Assembly: GCF_013362815.1 (NCBI RefSeq)
Contig: NZ_JABFVK010000051.1
Span: 1-64,000, forward strand
DNA length: 64,000 nucleotides
Direction: 5' to 3'
From: Hamadaea sp.
GTDB lineage: Bacteria; Actinomycetota; Actinomycetes; Mycobacteriales; Micromonosporaceae
A model generated the notes under the pieces. That model searched no databases. It was given only the letters and a program-made list of their open reading frames with translations, and was not told the DNA's origin. The position numbers and the translations under genes were made by a program. How positions within the stretch are numbered: position 1 is the stretch's first letter; every line of letters begins with the position of its first letter. Below are positions 26,092 through 33,562 of the stretch, one piece after another.

Positions 26092-26819
26092 AGATTCGCA
26101 ACCAGGGACATTTCCCGGACGCCGACCCCGTCGACCCCGCGCAGCTCGCCCGCGACGACGAACTGCTGGATCTACTGGGTTCCGGATCACCCCCGCCAGC
26201 CGACGACTCGCTCGCCGTCATGCTGTCGTCCTGGCAGTCGTCCCTCTCGGCGCCCATGACGGTTGACTCGCCCGCCCCGGCGATCCGCCTCAAGAGACGG
26301 CCCCTCTCGGCTCGGTTGGTCGCCGCGATCGCCGCGGCCGTCGTGGTCCTCGGTGGCGGGCTCACCGCGGGTGCGGCCAACGCCGGTCCGGGCAGTCCAC
26401 TGTGGCCCATCACGAAGATCGTGTACGCCGATCGAGCCGCCGTCCAGCAGGCGACCGCGTTCCTGGATCAGGCGACGACGGCGTACGCCGACCGCCGGTT
26501 CGACGACGCGCGAGCGTTGACGGACAAAGCCGCCGCCTTGCTGCCGAAGGTGACCGACGCCGCTGACCGCCAGCGCCTCGCCGCTCGGATCGAGCAGCTC
26601 CGGGCAGCCCTCGCCGCTGTCACCATCCCCGTGCCGGGTTCTTCGCCGACCACGCCGTCCGGCGTCGCGCCGAGCGCCGTTCCCCGGCCGTCCGGGGTCG
26701 CTCCGTCGACCACGCCGTCTCCTGCGCCGGCTTCGCCGTCTCCGTCGCCCAGTCACGGCGGACTGCTCCCGCTTCCGCCGCTGCCGTCGCTTCTGCCCTC
26801 GCTGCCCATCCTCGGCTGA
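26088..26819 (+). CDS. RsdA-like anti-sigma factor
   Basis: 243 aa. The N-terminal ~60 residues contain DDELLDLLGSGSPPPADDSLAVMLSSWQSSL, the sigma-D-binding motif of RsdA (D-LLD-L-G and D-LA--L--W). A single transmembrane helix follows (LVAAIAAAVVVLGGGLTAGA), then an extracytoplasmic helical segment (VQQATAFLDQATTAYADRRFDDARALTDKAAALLPKV) and a ~70-residue Ser/Pro-rich tail ending in PLPPLPSLLPSLPILG. It is expected to hold the sigma factor at the membrane until regulated proteolysis. It overlaps the sigma gene by ATGA. Confidence 0.85.
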   Translation: MKIRNQGHFPDADPVDPAQLARDDELLDLLGSGSPPPADDSLAVMLSSWQSSLSAPMTVDSPAPAIRLKRRPLSARLVAAIAAAVVVLGGGLTAGAANAGPGSPLWPITKIVYADRAAVQQATAFLDQATTAYADRRFDDARALTDKAAALLPKVTDAADRQRLAARIEQLRAALAAVTIPVPGSSPTTPSGVAPSAVPRPSGVAPSTTPSPAPASPSPSPSHGGLLPLPPLPSLLPSLPILG

Positions 26820-26860
26820 CCCTCGCCGCTCACCAGCGCCCGCCCGCGCCCGCCCCGACA

Positions 26861-26925
26861 GCTGCAGATCACGGTTATGCATGCCTCAGCGGGGCCTGGA
26901 GGCATGCATAACCGTGATCTGCAGC
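26861..26925. repeat. Palindromic repeat, family B, copy 2 (perfect arms)
   Basis: 27-bp perfect arms (26861-26887 and 26899-26925) with an 11-nt loop; arms begin GCTGCAGATCACGGTTATGC and continue ATGCCTC. It lies between convergent genes, 41 bp after the anti-sigma stop and 14 bp after the TetR stop, as a bidirectional terminator would. Confidence 0.9.
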
Positions 26926-26939
26926 AAATAGCAAGGAAG

Positions 26940-27662
26940 TCAGCGGGAGGCGACGGCGAGCAACCCCGAGAGCAGGACGTCGAGCTTGAACTCGAAGCGC
27001 TCGTTGCCGTTCCCGGCGACCATGTTGTCCGCCAGCAGCCGTAGCGTCGGGAAACGGTCGGCGGGCAGCGACGCCAGATAATCGCGGTATTGCCCGATCC
27101 GTTCGGCCATCGACTCCTCGGTGATCCCGGCCGCGCGGAAGAAACTCTGCTCCAGCGCGATCGCGGGAATGAAGTCGCCGAGCAGGTCACCGGCCCAGGC
27201 CGCCACCTGGTCGGGCATCCCGGCCAACCGCAGCAGCGTGAGCAGGTACTCCATCATCCGCATCGCGTTCGCGCCGCTCGGCAGCCCCGACATCGCGATC
27301 TGCGACACCCCCGGGTGGGAGGCCATGACGCGTACCGAGTTCCGCACGAAGTCCTTGATCTGCTCCACCGCTCGCGTCGGATCCGGCTTTTCAAGCGGAA
27401 TGTCCGCGATCACACGGTCCAACAGCAAGTGGTGCAGTTCCTCCTTGTTCTCCACATGGACATAGAGCGACGCGGCCCCGGTGTGCAACTCCTGGCCGAC
27501 GCGACGCATGGTCACGGCGTCCAGGCCTTCCTTATCGAGTACGCCCAACGCAGCGTCCACGATCGCGTCGCGGCTGAGCTGCCGCCGAATCGGTTTCGCG
27601 GCCTTGGCCGGGCGTTGCCACGGGGGCGCCGGGATGTCGTCGTCGGTCATGCCACGTGTCAT
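26940..27662 (-). CDS. TetR/AcrR family transcriptional regulator
   Basis: 240 aa. Helix-turn-helix region RDAIVDAALGVLDKEGLDAVTMRRVGQELHTGAASLYVHVENKEELHHLLLDRV; the C-terminal ligand domain follows the TetR_C pattern. It is divergent from an MFS exporter and surely its repressor: the intergenic operator ACGAACG-C-CGTTCGT lies between the -35 and -10 of both genes. The ATG at 27662 is 7 nt after the TACAGT -10 box, so the mRNA is probably leaderless; a second ATG 12 bp downstream is the alternative. Confidence 0.9.
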   Translation of the reverse strand: MTRGMTDDDIPAPPWQRPAKAAKPIRRQLSRDAIVDAALGVLDKEGLDAVTMRRVGQELHTGAASLYVHVENKEELHHLLLDRVIADIPLEKPDPTRAVEQIKDFVRNSVRVMASHPGVSQIAMSGLPSGANAMRMMEYLLTLLRLAGMPDQVAAWAGDLLGDFIPAIALEQSFFRAAGITEESMAERIGQYRDYLASLPADRFPTLRLLADNMVAGNGNERFEFKLDVLLSGLLAVASR

Positions 27663-27753
27663 GCCGAACACTGTACTTGACACGAACGCCGTTCGTCACG
27701 TAGAACTTGGTTCATGACTACCGAACAGCGTTCCGTAACGACGAACAGCGTTC
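27663..27753. promoter_or_regulatory. Divergent leaderless promoters with three GAAC-N3-GTTC operator sites
   Basis: For the exporter: TTGACA (27677-27682), 18-bp spacer, TAGAAC (27701-27706), then 7 nt to the ATG. For the regulator: TACAGT (27675-27670, minus), 7 nt to its ATG. The spacer holds ACGAACGCCGTTCGT (27682-27696). Two more GAACAGCGTTC sites lie inside the exporter's first codons at 27723-27733 and 27743-27753, 20 bp apart. Confidence 0.7.
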
Positions 27754-29165
27754 CTTCCAGTGTCGCCGCGCCCGCGCCGCCCTATCGATGGCGGTGGCTC
27801 GTGCTCTGGCTGGTTCTGGGCGCGGAGGTCGTCGACCTGCTCGACGCGACCGTCGTCAACATCGCCGCGCCTAGCATTCACCGGGCGCTCGGCGGATCGG
27901 ACAGCATGATCCAGTGGATCGGCGCGGGTTATACGCTCGCCTTCGCCGTCATGCTCGTGACCGGCGGCCGGCTCGGCGACATCTTCGGCCGCAAGCGGAT
28001 GTTCCTGATCGGCGCGGTCGGCTTCGGGCTCGCCTCCGTGCTCTGCGCCACCGCCCAGGATCCCGCCATGCTCATCACGGCTCGCGTACTGCAGGGTGGC
28101 CTCGGCGCGATGATGATCCCGCAAGGCTTCGGCATCCTGAAGGCCGTCTTCCCGCCGGACGAGATCGGCAAGGCCTTCGGCGCGTTCGGCCCGGTCATGG
28201 GCCTGTCCGCGGTCGGCGGCCCGATCCTGGCGGGCGCGTTGATCGACGCCGACTGGTTCGGCACCGGCTGGCGGATGATCTTCCTGATCAACGTCCCGAT
28301 CATCCTCTTCGCCGTGCTCGGCTCGATCCGCTTCATGCCCGCGACCGCACCCGCGACGGATCGCCCCCGGCTGGACGTCCCCGGCATGGTCTTCCTGACC
28401 GCCGCCTCCGGCCTGCTCATCTACCCGCTGATCCAGGGCCGCGAACTGGACTGGCCGGCCTGGATCTTCGGCCTGCTCGCCGCGTCGCTCGCCTTCTTCG
28501 GCCTGTTCGTGGCGTACGAACGACGGCGGGCCGACTCCCCGCTCATCGAGGGCGGACTGTTCGCCCGGCGGGCGTTCACCGGCGGACTCGCCGTCTTCCT
28601 GGGCTTCTTCGGCGCGCTGACCGGCTTCATGCTGGCGTACGGCCTGTTCACCCAGCTCGGACTGGGCTTCGGCCCGCTGAAGGCCGGCCTGTCCAGTGCG
28701 CCGATGGCGCTCGGCATCGCCGCCGGCGCGATCGCCGGACACGGGCTCGTCGCCAAGCTCGGCCGCCGCCTCATCCACATCGGACTCGGGACCATGCTCG
28801 CCGCGTTCGCGGCCTTCACCCTGACGGTGTGGTCCGGCGGCGACACCGTCTCGATCTGGGCGCTGCTGCCCTCGACCTTCGTCGCCGGAATCGGCATGGG
28901 TCTCGGCCTCGGCCCGATCTTCGGCACCGTGCTCAACGGGGTCGACGATCACCAGGTCGGCTCGGCTTCGGGCGTACTGAACGCGGTTCAGCAGTTCGCC
29001 GGCGCGGTCGGCATCGCCGTCCTCGGCACCGTCTTCTTCAACCGGCTGCACGCCGGGTTCGCCGAAGCCATGACGACCACCACGACGATCTCGCTGGGAC
29101 TGCTCGTGGTCGCCTTCGGGCTGGTGTTCCTGCTTCCCCGGACCGCCCGGCCCGAAGAGGAGTGA
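27714..29165 (+). CDS. MFS transporter, DHA2 (EmrB/QacA) family
   Basis: 483 aa, about 14 hydrophobic segments. Motif A-like GGRLGDIFGRKRMFLIG, motif D1-like LLDATVVNIAAPSIHRALGGS at TM1, and motif C-like GPVMGLSAVGGPILAG support a drug:H+ antiporter of the DHA2 type. It is controlled by the divergent TetR gene and probably gives efflux of toxic amphiphiles. The ATG at 27714 has no Shine-Dalgarno sequence and lies 7 nt after the -10 box, so it is probably leaderless. Confidence 0.9.
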   Translation: MTTEQRSVTTNSVPSSVAAPAPPYRWRWLVLWLVLGAEVVDLLDATVVNIAAPSIHRALGGSDSMIQWIGAGYTLAFAVMLVTGGRLGDIFGRKRMFLIGAVGFGLASVLCATAQDPAMLITARVLQGGLGAMMIPQGFGILKAVFPPDEIGKAFGAFGPVMGLSAVGGPILAGALIDADWFGTGWRMIFLINVPIILFAVLGSIRFMPATAPATDRPRLDVPGMVFLTAASGLLIYPLIQGRELDWPAWIFGLLAASLAFFGLFVAYERRRADSPLIEGGLFARRAFTGGLAVFLGFFGALTGFMLAYGLFTQLGLGFGPLKAGLSSAPMALGIAAGAIAGHGLVAKLGRRLIHIGLGTMLAAFAAFTLTVWSGGDTVSIWALLPSTFVAGIGMGLGLGPIFGTVLNGVDDHQVGSASGVLNAVQQFAGAVGIAVLGTVFFNRLHAGFAEAMTTTTTISLGLLVVAFGLVFLLPRTARPEEE

Positions 29166-29179
29166 CCAGTTTCAGGAGA

Positions 29180-29212
29180 CCGGCCGGCCGCGTACCCCCA
29201 GCGGCCGGCCGG
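29180..29212. terminator. GC-rich hairpin between convergent genes
   Basis: Perfect 12-bp arms CCGGCCGGCCGC / GCGGCCGGCCGG with a 9-nt loop, 14 bp after the MFS stop and 7 bp before the convergent lipoprotein stop. No T-tract. Sequence is unrelated to the GATC palindromes. Confidence 0.7.
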
Positions 29213-29219
29213 CCTCGTC

Positions 29220-29648
29220 CTAGGCCCCGTTCGGTACGGTTATGTTGCGCTGCAACAAGTCCACAAGAGCCGCGGTCTTCGGCCACTTGTCCTCGAAGCA
29301 GCCGAAATAGGTCGACTTACGCCCACCGGCGGTCACCGTCACGACCGGCGCGTCAGCGCACATCATGTCCTTGGTCGGCTGCACCATCTCCTCGGCGAAC
29401 TCGTCGCTCGTCACGAGGGCGTACGCCGCGGTCAGTTGGTCGGGCGCAAGGGTGCCGCTGAACCGCTTCCCTGCGGTGTCGGTGAAGCTCCACGACCCGT
29501 CCGACTGGAGCTCGAGCCGGTCGTTGACGTGGGGCGCGCCGCCCACCCGGGTCACCTGGATCGCGGCGTCCCGGCTCACCCGCTCGGGACTCGAACAACC
29601 CGCCAGCAGCACTGCCACCGACGCGATGACTGCCAGGACTCGTCTCAT
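29220..29648 (-). CDS. Small lipoprotein of unknown function
   Basis: 142 aa. Signal peptide with lipobox LLAGC at about residue 18. The mature part (LELQSDGSWSFTDTAGKRFSGTLAPDQLTAAYALVTSDEF) resembles the small actinobacterial proteins that carry a DGSW-type beta hairpin and two cysteines (MMCADAP and YFGCFED), which could form a disulfide. I recognise no enzymatic motif. It is monocistronic and preceded by a palindromic repeat that terminates the ABC operon. Confidence 0.75.
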   Translation of the reverse strand: MRRVLAVIASVAVLLAGCSSPERVSRDAAIQVTRVGGAPHVNDRLELQSDGSWSFTDTAGKRFSGTLAPDQLTAAYALVTSDEFAEEMVQPTKDMMCADAPVVTVTAGGRKSTYFGCFEDKWPKTAALVDLLQRNITVPNGA

Positions 29649-29711
29649 GCCCAGTCCGACGCCCGCCGGCCCATCCCGGTTCCCACCCTTCCCGTTGCCC
29701 GTCCCCGTTCT

Positions 29712-29775
29712 CGTTGATCATGAACCTATGGTTCCGCTCAAGGCCCAAAGCGGAACCATAGGTTCATGATCAACG
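29712..29775. repeat. Palindromic repeat, family C, copy 1 (perfect arms)
   Basis: 27-bp perfect arms (29712-29738 and 29749-29775) around a 10-nt loop; arms begin CGTTGATCATGAACCTATGG and continue TTCCGCT. It lies 11 bp beyond the stop codon of the sugar permease gene and upstream of the lipoprotein gene. The related copy is at 54552. Confidence 0.9.
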
Positions 29776-29786
29776 GGGCGAGAGGG

Positions 29787-30605
29787 TTACTTGAGGGAGC
29801 CGGCGGTGAGGCCGGCGAGCAGGTGGCGCTGAAGGACGACGGCCAGCAGCACCGGTGGCAGCGCCGCGAGCACTCCACCGGCCGCGATCAGCCCGAAGTC
29901 GACGGCGTTGCGGCCGGTGAACTCGGCGATCGCGACCGGGATGGTCTTGGCATCCGATGTGGACGTGAAGATCAGGGCGTACAGGAATTCGTCCCAGCAC
30001 AATAGGAAGACGAACAGCACCGTGGCCACGATGCCGGGCCGGGCGAGCGGCAGGATGACGCGAACGAGCGCGCCGAGACGCGTACACCCATCGACTCGCG
30101 CCGCCTCTTCCAGCTCGACCGGCAGTGAACCGAAGAAGGTGCTCATCGTCCACAGCGCGAACGGCGTCGCGAGCGAACAGTAGACGATGATCAACCCGAG
30201 TTTGGTGTCGAGCAGGCCGAACCGGGCCATCAGCAGGTACAGCGGGATGATCAGCACGATCGGCGGCAACATGTAGGTCACGAGGAACGACATCAACGCC
30301 ATACGCCGTAACGGAAACGTCAGCCTCGCCAAGGCGTACCCGCCGAGAATGCCCACGGAGACCGAGACGACGACGGTGCCCGCGCCGACGATGAGACTGT
30401 TGACCATCGCGGCCCGGAACTGCGCCGCGACGCCTTCGCGCCCCGTGAAGATCTCTTGGTAGCGCGACAGCGTGACGTGCTCGGGCCACCAGTGCAGCGG
30501 GTGTTCGAGCAGGTCGGTCTGGCCGGAGACGGACGACACGACGAGCCAGAGGAAAGGCGCGAGGATCAACGCGGAGGCGGTCAGCGCGCCCAGAGTACGC
30601 CTCAT
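29787..30605 (-). CDS. Carbohydrate ABC transporter permease (MalG type)
   Basis: 272 aa, six hydrophobic segments with the EAA loop ELEEAARVDGCTRLGALVRVILPLARPGI that docks to the ATPase, and the C-terminal CWDEFLYALIFTS motif of MalG-like permeases. It imports an oligosaccharide with the upstream permease and binding protein. It overlaps the upstream permease by ATGA. No ATPase gene is present, as in many actinomycete sugar importers that share one MsiK-like ATPase. Confidence 0.92.
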   Translation of the reverse strand: MRRTLGALTASALILAPFLWLVVSSVSGQTDLLEHPLHWWPEHVTLSRYQEIFTGREGVAAQFRAAMVNSLIVGAGTVVVSVSVGILGGYALARLTFPLRRMALMSFLVTYMLPPIVLIIPLYLLMARFGLLDTKLGLIIVYCSLATPFALWTMSTFFGSLPVELEEAARVDGCTRLGALVRVILPLARPGIVATVLFVFLLCWDEFLYALIFTSTSDAKTIPVAIAEFTGRNAVDFGLIAAGGVLAALPPVLLAVVLQRHLLAGLTAGSLK

Positions 30606-31486
30606 AGCGCCCTCATCTCCTGTTGCCGCAACAGTCGTAGGTAGATCAAGGCGAGCAGCAACACCGCCACCACCGTGAGGTACGCCAATGCAGCTCCGTA
30701 ACTGAACCGCTGCGCGGAGAACGCCTGCAGATAGGTCAGGAAAGTGATGGTCTGCGTGCCGCTGGCCGGGCCGCCGCCGGTCATGACATAGACGATGTCG
30801 AAGACCTTGAACGCCTCGATGACGCGCAGCACCAGGACGGCGGCGAGCGTGGGCCGCAGCAGGGGCAGCGTGATGCGCCAGAAGACGCGGAACGACCCGG
30901 CGCCGTCGATGCGCGCCGCCTCACCGAGTTCGGCCGGGATCGCAGACAGCCCAGCGAGCAGGAAGAACGCCACGAGCGAGGTGTTCTTCCAGACGTCGGC
31001 GACCACGACCATGTTCAACGCGAGGAACGGGTCGGCCCCCAGCCACGAGTGGTAGTCGTCCATCAAGTGCAGCTGAGTGAGCAGCGCGTTGAGCGCGCCG
31101 TACTCCGCGTTGAGGATCCAGCGCCACATCGCGCCGTTGACGATGGTCGGCAACGCCCAGGGCAGGATCACGATCGCCCGGAACAGCCAGCGGAACCGCA
31201 TCGGGGCGGCGAGGAGGTGGGCCAGGCCGAGGCCCAGCACCACCTCCAGAGTCGTCGAGGCGACGGTGAAGTACAGCGTGTGCTGCGCCGCCGCCCAGAA
31301 CCGTGGGTTGGTCAGGATGTCGGCATAGTTCCCGAGCCCGACGAACGGGTACGCACCCGGGAACGGGCTGTCGACGTCCAGGAACGAGATGACCAGCGCC
31401 CTGCCGGCCGGCCACAGCACCACCCCGAAGACGACCAGCGCCGCCGGCAGCAGCAAGGCCGCGGCGAGCGGAGCCTGCTTCCTCAC
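30602..31486 (-). CDS. Carbohydrate ABC transporter permease (MalF type)
   Basis: 294 aa with six hydrophobic segments. The EAA loop is ELGEAARIDGAGSFRVFWRITLPLLRPTL, and the NTSLVAFFLLAGLSAIP and FDIVYVMTGGGP motifs are characteristic of MalF/UgpA-type permeases. The GTG at 31486 overlaps the binding-protein stop (GTGA), which fixes the start; the longer in-frame extension is the binding-protein gene in another frame. Confidence 0.92.
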   Translation of the reverse strand: MRKQAPLAAALLLPAALVVFGVVLWPAGRALVISFLDVDSPFPGAYPFVGLGNYADILTNPRFWAAAQHTLYFTVASTTLEVVLGLGLAHLLAAPMRFRWLFRAIVILPWALPTIVNGAMWRWILNAEYGALNALLTQLHLMDDYHSWLGADPFLALNMVVVADVWKNTSLVAFFLLAGLSAIPAELGEAARIDGAGSFRVFWRITLPLLRPTLAAVLVLRVIEAFKVFDIVYVMTGGGPASGTQTITFLTYLQAFSAQRFSYGAALAYLTVVAVLLLALIYLRLLRQQEMRAL

Positions 31487-32772
31487 AACAGCGACTTGGC
31501 TTGCGTCGCCGCGTCGGCCAGAGCCTTCTCCGGGGCCTTCTTCCCGAGGAGCGCCTGTTGCAGCTCGGCCTGGAGGATCTGGCTGATCTCGTTGTAGCGG
31601 GGCACCTCCGGGCGGGAGATCAAGCTCGCGAGCTCCTTCTTCGCCGCCGCCACCATCTTCGGCGCCACCGAGACGACCGCGGCATCGTCGTAGGACTTGC
31701 CCCAGCAGGGCAGGCTGCTCTTGGCGTACTTGTTCTGCACTTCGGCGCTGGTCAGGTAACTGATGTAGGTCCAGGCCGCCTTCTGGTTCTTGCTCCCGCC
31801 GCTCACACAGAGCGCCATCGAACCGTTGACGCCGGGACTGCCGCCGCTCGCCGACGGGGTGGGCAGCACTTCCACCTTGCCGGCGACCTTCGACTGGGCC
31901 GGGTCGTTCGCGGCGTTGAACATGTAGGTCCAGTTCAGCGCCATCGCGGCCGAGCCCTCGGAGAAGATCTTGCGGACATCTTCCTCGAGTGACTCCATCG
32001 AGTTCGGGTTGGTCAGCCCGTCGTCGATGGTCTTCTTCATCCACTTGAGCGCTTCGAGGCCACCGCCGCTGTCGAACGCGATCGACTTAAAGTCGTCACT
32101 CAGGAACTTGCCGCCGAACGCGCCCAGGAGCTGGGTGTAGTCGCAGATCAGCGCCTCGGCCTGCTTCCAGCTCCAGATCAGCGGGTGCTTGACCAGGTTG
32201 GCTGACTTGATCTTGGCTGCCGCCGCCAGTACGCCGTCCCAGGTGGACAGCGAGGTGGGGTCGACACCGGCCTTGCCGAGGATCTCGGTGTTGTAGAAGA
32301 GGTACTTGGAGTCCAAGATCCACGGCACGCCGTAGTACTTGCCCTGGTACTCGGCGGTCTTCAGCGCACCGCCGAGCATGTCGGTCTTCCACGCGGCCGG
32401 GAACTGGCCGGTCACGTCGGTGACGATCTTCTTGCTGCCGAACTCGGCCGGCCAGATGACGTCGATGAGCACGACATCGTAGGTCCCGGCCGGGGCGGCC
32501 GCGACGATCTTGTCATGCAGAGCCTCGTACGCCACGAACGTCGGTTCGACGGTGATCTTCGGGTACTTCGCCTGGAAGTCCGTGGTCATCGCGCGGATGT
32601 CCGCCTCGGAGTACCCGGCCTGCTGCATGAACAGGGCGGTGATCTTGCCTTCGCCACTCCCCTCGCCACCGGAGTCGGGAGAGTTCGAGCCGCCGACGTC
32701 GCAGGCGGCCGTGAGGGGCAGGAGTGCGGCGGCAGCAAGCAGCGCGCGCCGCGGGAGGTGCAACTCGGGCAT
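31483..32772 (-). CDS. Sugar-binding lipoprotein of the ABC importer
   Basis: 429 aa. Signal peptide with a basic start and lipobox LTAAC, then the extracellular-solute-binding type 1 fold: ITALFMQQAGYSEADIRAMTTDFQAKYPKITVEPTFVAYEALHDKIVAA, YDVVLIDVIWPAEFGSKK, a YYGVPWILDSKYLFYNTEIL hinge strand and a GGSGLAIS-like IALCVSGGSKNQKAAWTYISYL segment. The ATG at 32772 follows GAGGGGAA. The acidic Ser/Gly linker after the lipidated Cys is usual. Ligand unknown; probably an oligosaccharide, since the operon has no enzymes to indicate a substrate. Confidence 0.92.
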   Translation of the reverse strand: MPELHLPRRALLAAAALLPLTAACDVGGSNSPDSGGEGSGEGKITALFMQQAGYSEADIRAMTTDFQAKYPKITVEPTFVAYEALHDKIVAAAPAGTYDVVLIDVIWPAEFGSKKIVTDVTGQFPAAWKTDMLGGALKTAEYQGKYYGVPWILDSKYLFYNTEILGKAGVDPTSLSTWDGVLAAAAKIKSANLVKHPLIWSWKQAEALICDYTQLLGAFGGKFLSDDFKSIAFDSGGGLEALKWMKKTIDDGLTNPNSMESLEEDVRKIFSEGSAAMALNWTYMFNAANDPAQSKVAGKVEVLPTPSASGGSPGVNGSMALCVSGGSKNQKAAWTYISYLTSAEVQNKYAKSSLPCWGKSYDDAAVVSVAPKMVAAAKKELASLISRPEVPRYNEISQILQAELQQALLGKKAPEKALADAATQAKSLL

Positions 32773-32796
32773 GGGGTTCCCCTCGCCTAGCGGATA

Positions 32797-32848
32797 GTTA
32801 GACAAGTTGCTTAACAAATGAAGTACCAGCCCCGTACAGCCTCGTCAA
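32797..32848 (-). promoter_or_regulatory. Promoter and AT-rich operator of the sugar ABC operon
   Basis: On the minus strand TTGACG (32848-32843), 17 bp, then TACTTC (32825-32820). Just downstream, at the expected transcription start, lies the dyad GTTAAGCAA-C-TTGTCTAAC (19 bp, 32797-32815 on plus; 7 of 9 pairs match), AT-rich in a GC-rich region. Position and composition fit a LacI- or ROK-type repressor site; no regulator gene is adjacent. Confidence 0.6.
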
Positions 32849-32925
32849 TACTTGGCAGAGTCGATGAAGCCGAGTTGTGACGGAATCTCCTCCGTGGACC
32901 GTTCCTTTCCGGCAACATCGGACAT

Positions 32926-33309
32926 ATGGGATTCTTGATCCGGTTGCTCGTCACCGCCGGCGCCCTCTGGGTCGCCACGGCGATCGTCGACGGCATCGAT
33001 GTCACCGCCGACACGACCTGGGGCAAAATCGGCACCTACCTGCTGGTCGCGCTGATCTTCGGACTGGTCAACGCGATCATCAAGCCGATCGTGAAGCTCG
33101 TCGGCTGCGTCTTCTACGCGCTGACCCTCGGCCTCATCGCGCTGGTCGTCAACGCCTTGCTGTTCCTGCTGGTCGGCTGGCTCGCCGGGGTCATGAACAT
33201 CCCGTTCGAGGTCAACGGCTTCTGGGCCGGTTTCTGGGGCGCGATCATCGTGGGCGTTGTCAGCTGGGTGGTCAACCTGGCCTTCGGGACGTCGAAGAAC
33301 AACGACTGA
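32926..33309 (+). CDS. Phage holin family (4-TM, DUF/YvlD-like) membrane protein
   Basis: 127 aa with four hydrophobic segments: FLIRLLVTAGALWVATAIV, YLLVALIFGLVNAIIKPIV, FYALTLGLIALVVNALLFLLVGW, FWGAIIVGVVSWVVNLAF. The NAIIKPIVKLVG motif after TM2 is characteristic of the phage_holin_4_2 / YvlD family. Despite the name, chromosomal members are envelope-associated proteins of unknown role and there is no phage context here. Stop codon followed by a palindromic repeat after 55 bp. Confidence 0.88.
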   Translation: MGFLIRLLVTAGALWVATAIVDGIDVTADTTWGKIGTYLLVALIFGLVNAIIKPIVKLVGCVFYALTLGLIALVVNALLFLLVGWLAGVMNIPFEVNGFWAGFWGAIIVGVVSWVVNLAFGTSKNND

Positions 33310-33364
33310 CCGCCTTCGAGCGCGCTGCGCTTCCGCACCAGATCGCTTCCGCGCCAGATCGCGC

Positions 33365-33421
33365 CAGATCAGGGATATGCATGCTTCCGAGGGCCCGGGA
33401 AGCATGCATATCCCTGATCTG
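33365..33421. repeat. Palindromic repeat, family B, copy 3 (perfect arms)
   Basis: 24-bp perfect arms (33365-33388 and 33398-33421) around a 9-nt loop: CAGATCAGGGATATGCATGC then TTCC. Two positions differ from copy 2 and both changed in both arms. The outer edge is duplicated: GCGCCAGATC occurs twice in tandem at 33351-33370. Confidence 0.9.
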
Positions 33422-33438
33422 CAGCCCAGCGGCGGCGC

Positions 33439-33486
33439 GCGCGGGAGCGGGCGAGCGCGGGAGCGGGCGAGCGCGGGAGCGGGCGA
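33439..33486 (+). repeat. Three tandem copies of a 16-bp unit
   Basis: GCGCGGGAGCGGGCGA repeats three times exactly, followed by a degenerate fourth copy. It lies between family B copy 3 and the FdhF/YdeP gene, in an intergenic stretch with no other signal except the promoter-like TAGGCT at 33551. Likely to vary in copy number by slippage. Confidence 0.85.
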
Positions 33487-33562
33487 GCGCGGGCGCGGCG
33501 GGAGCCGACGAGCCGTCCGCAGCGAGCGGAGGTGCGTCCGCCGGGCGAGTTAGGCTGCGACC

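Noticed and set aside
27696-29051. 451-codon minus-strand open frame opposite the MFS exporter
   Set aside because: Glu/Arg/Asp-rich antisense reading of a transporter; no family signal.
32926-33309. Prophage marker (holin family name)
   Set aside because: The family is common on chromosomes; no lysin, integrase, att site or other phage gene is near.
33439-33486. CRISPR-like array
   Set aside because: 16-bp units are directly contiguous with no spacers; no cas genes are in the window.
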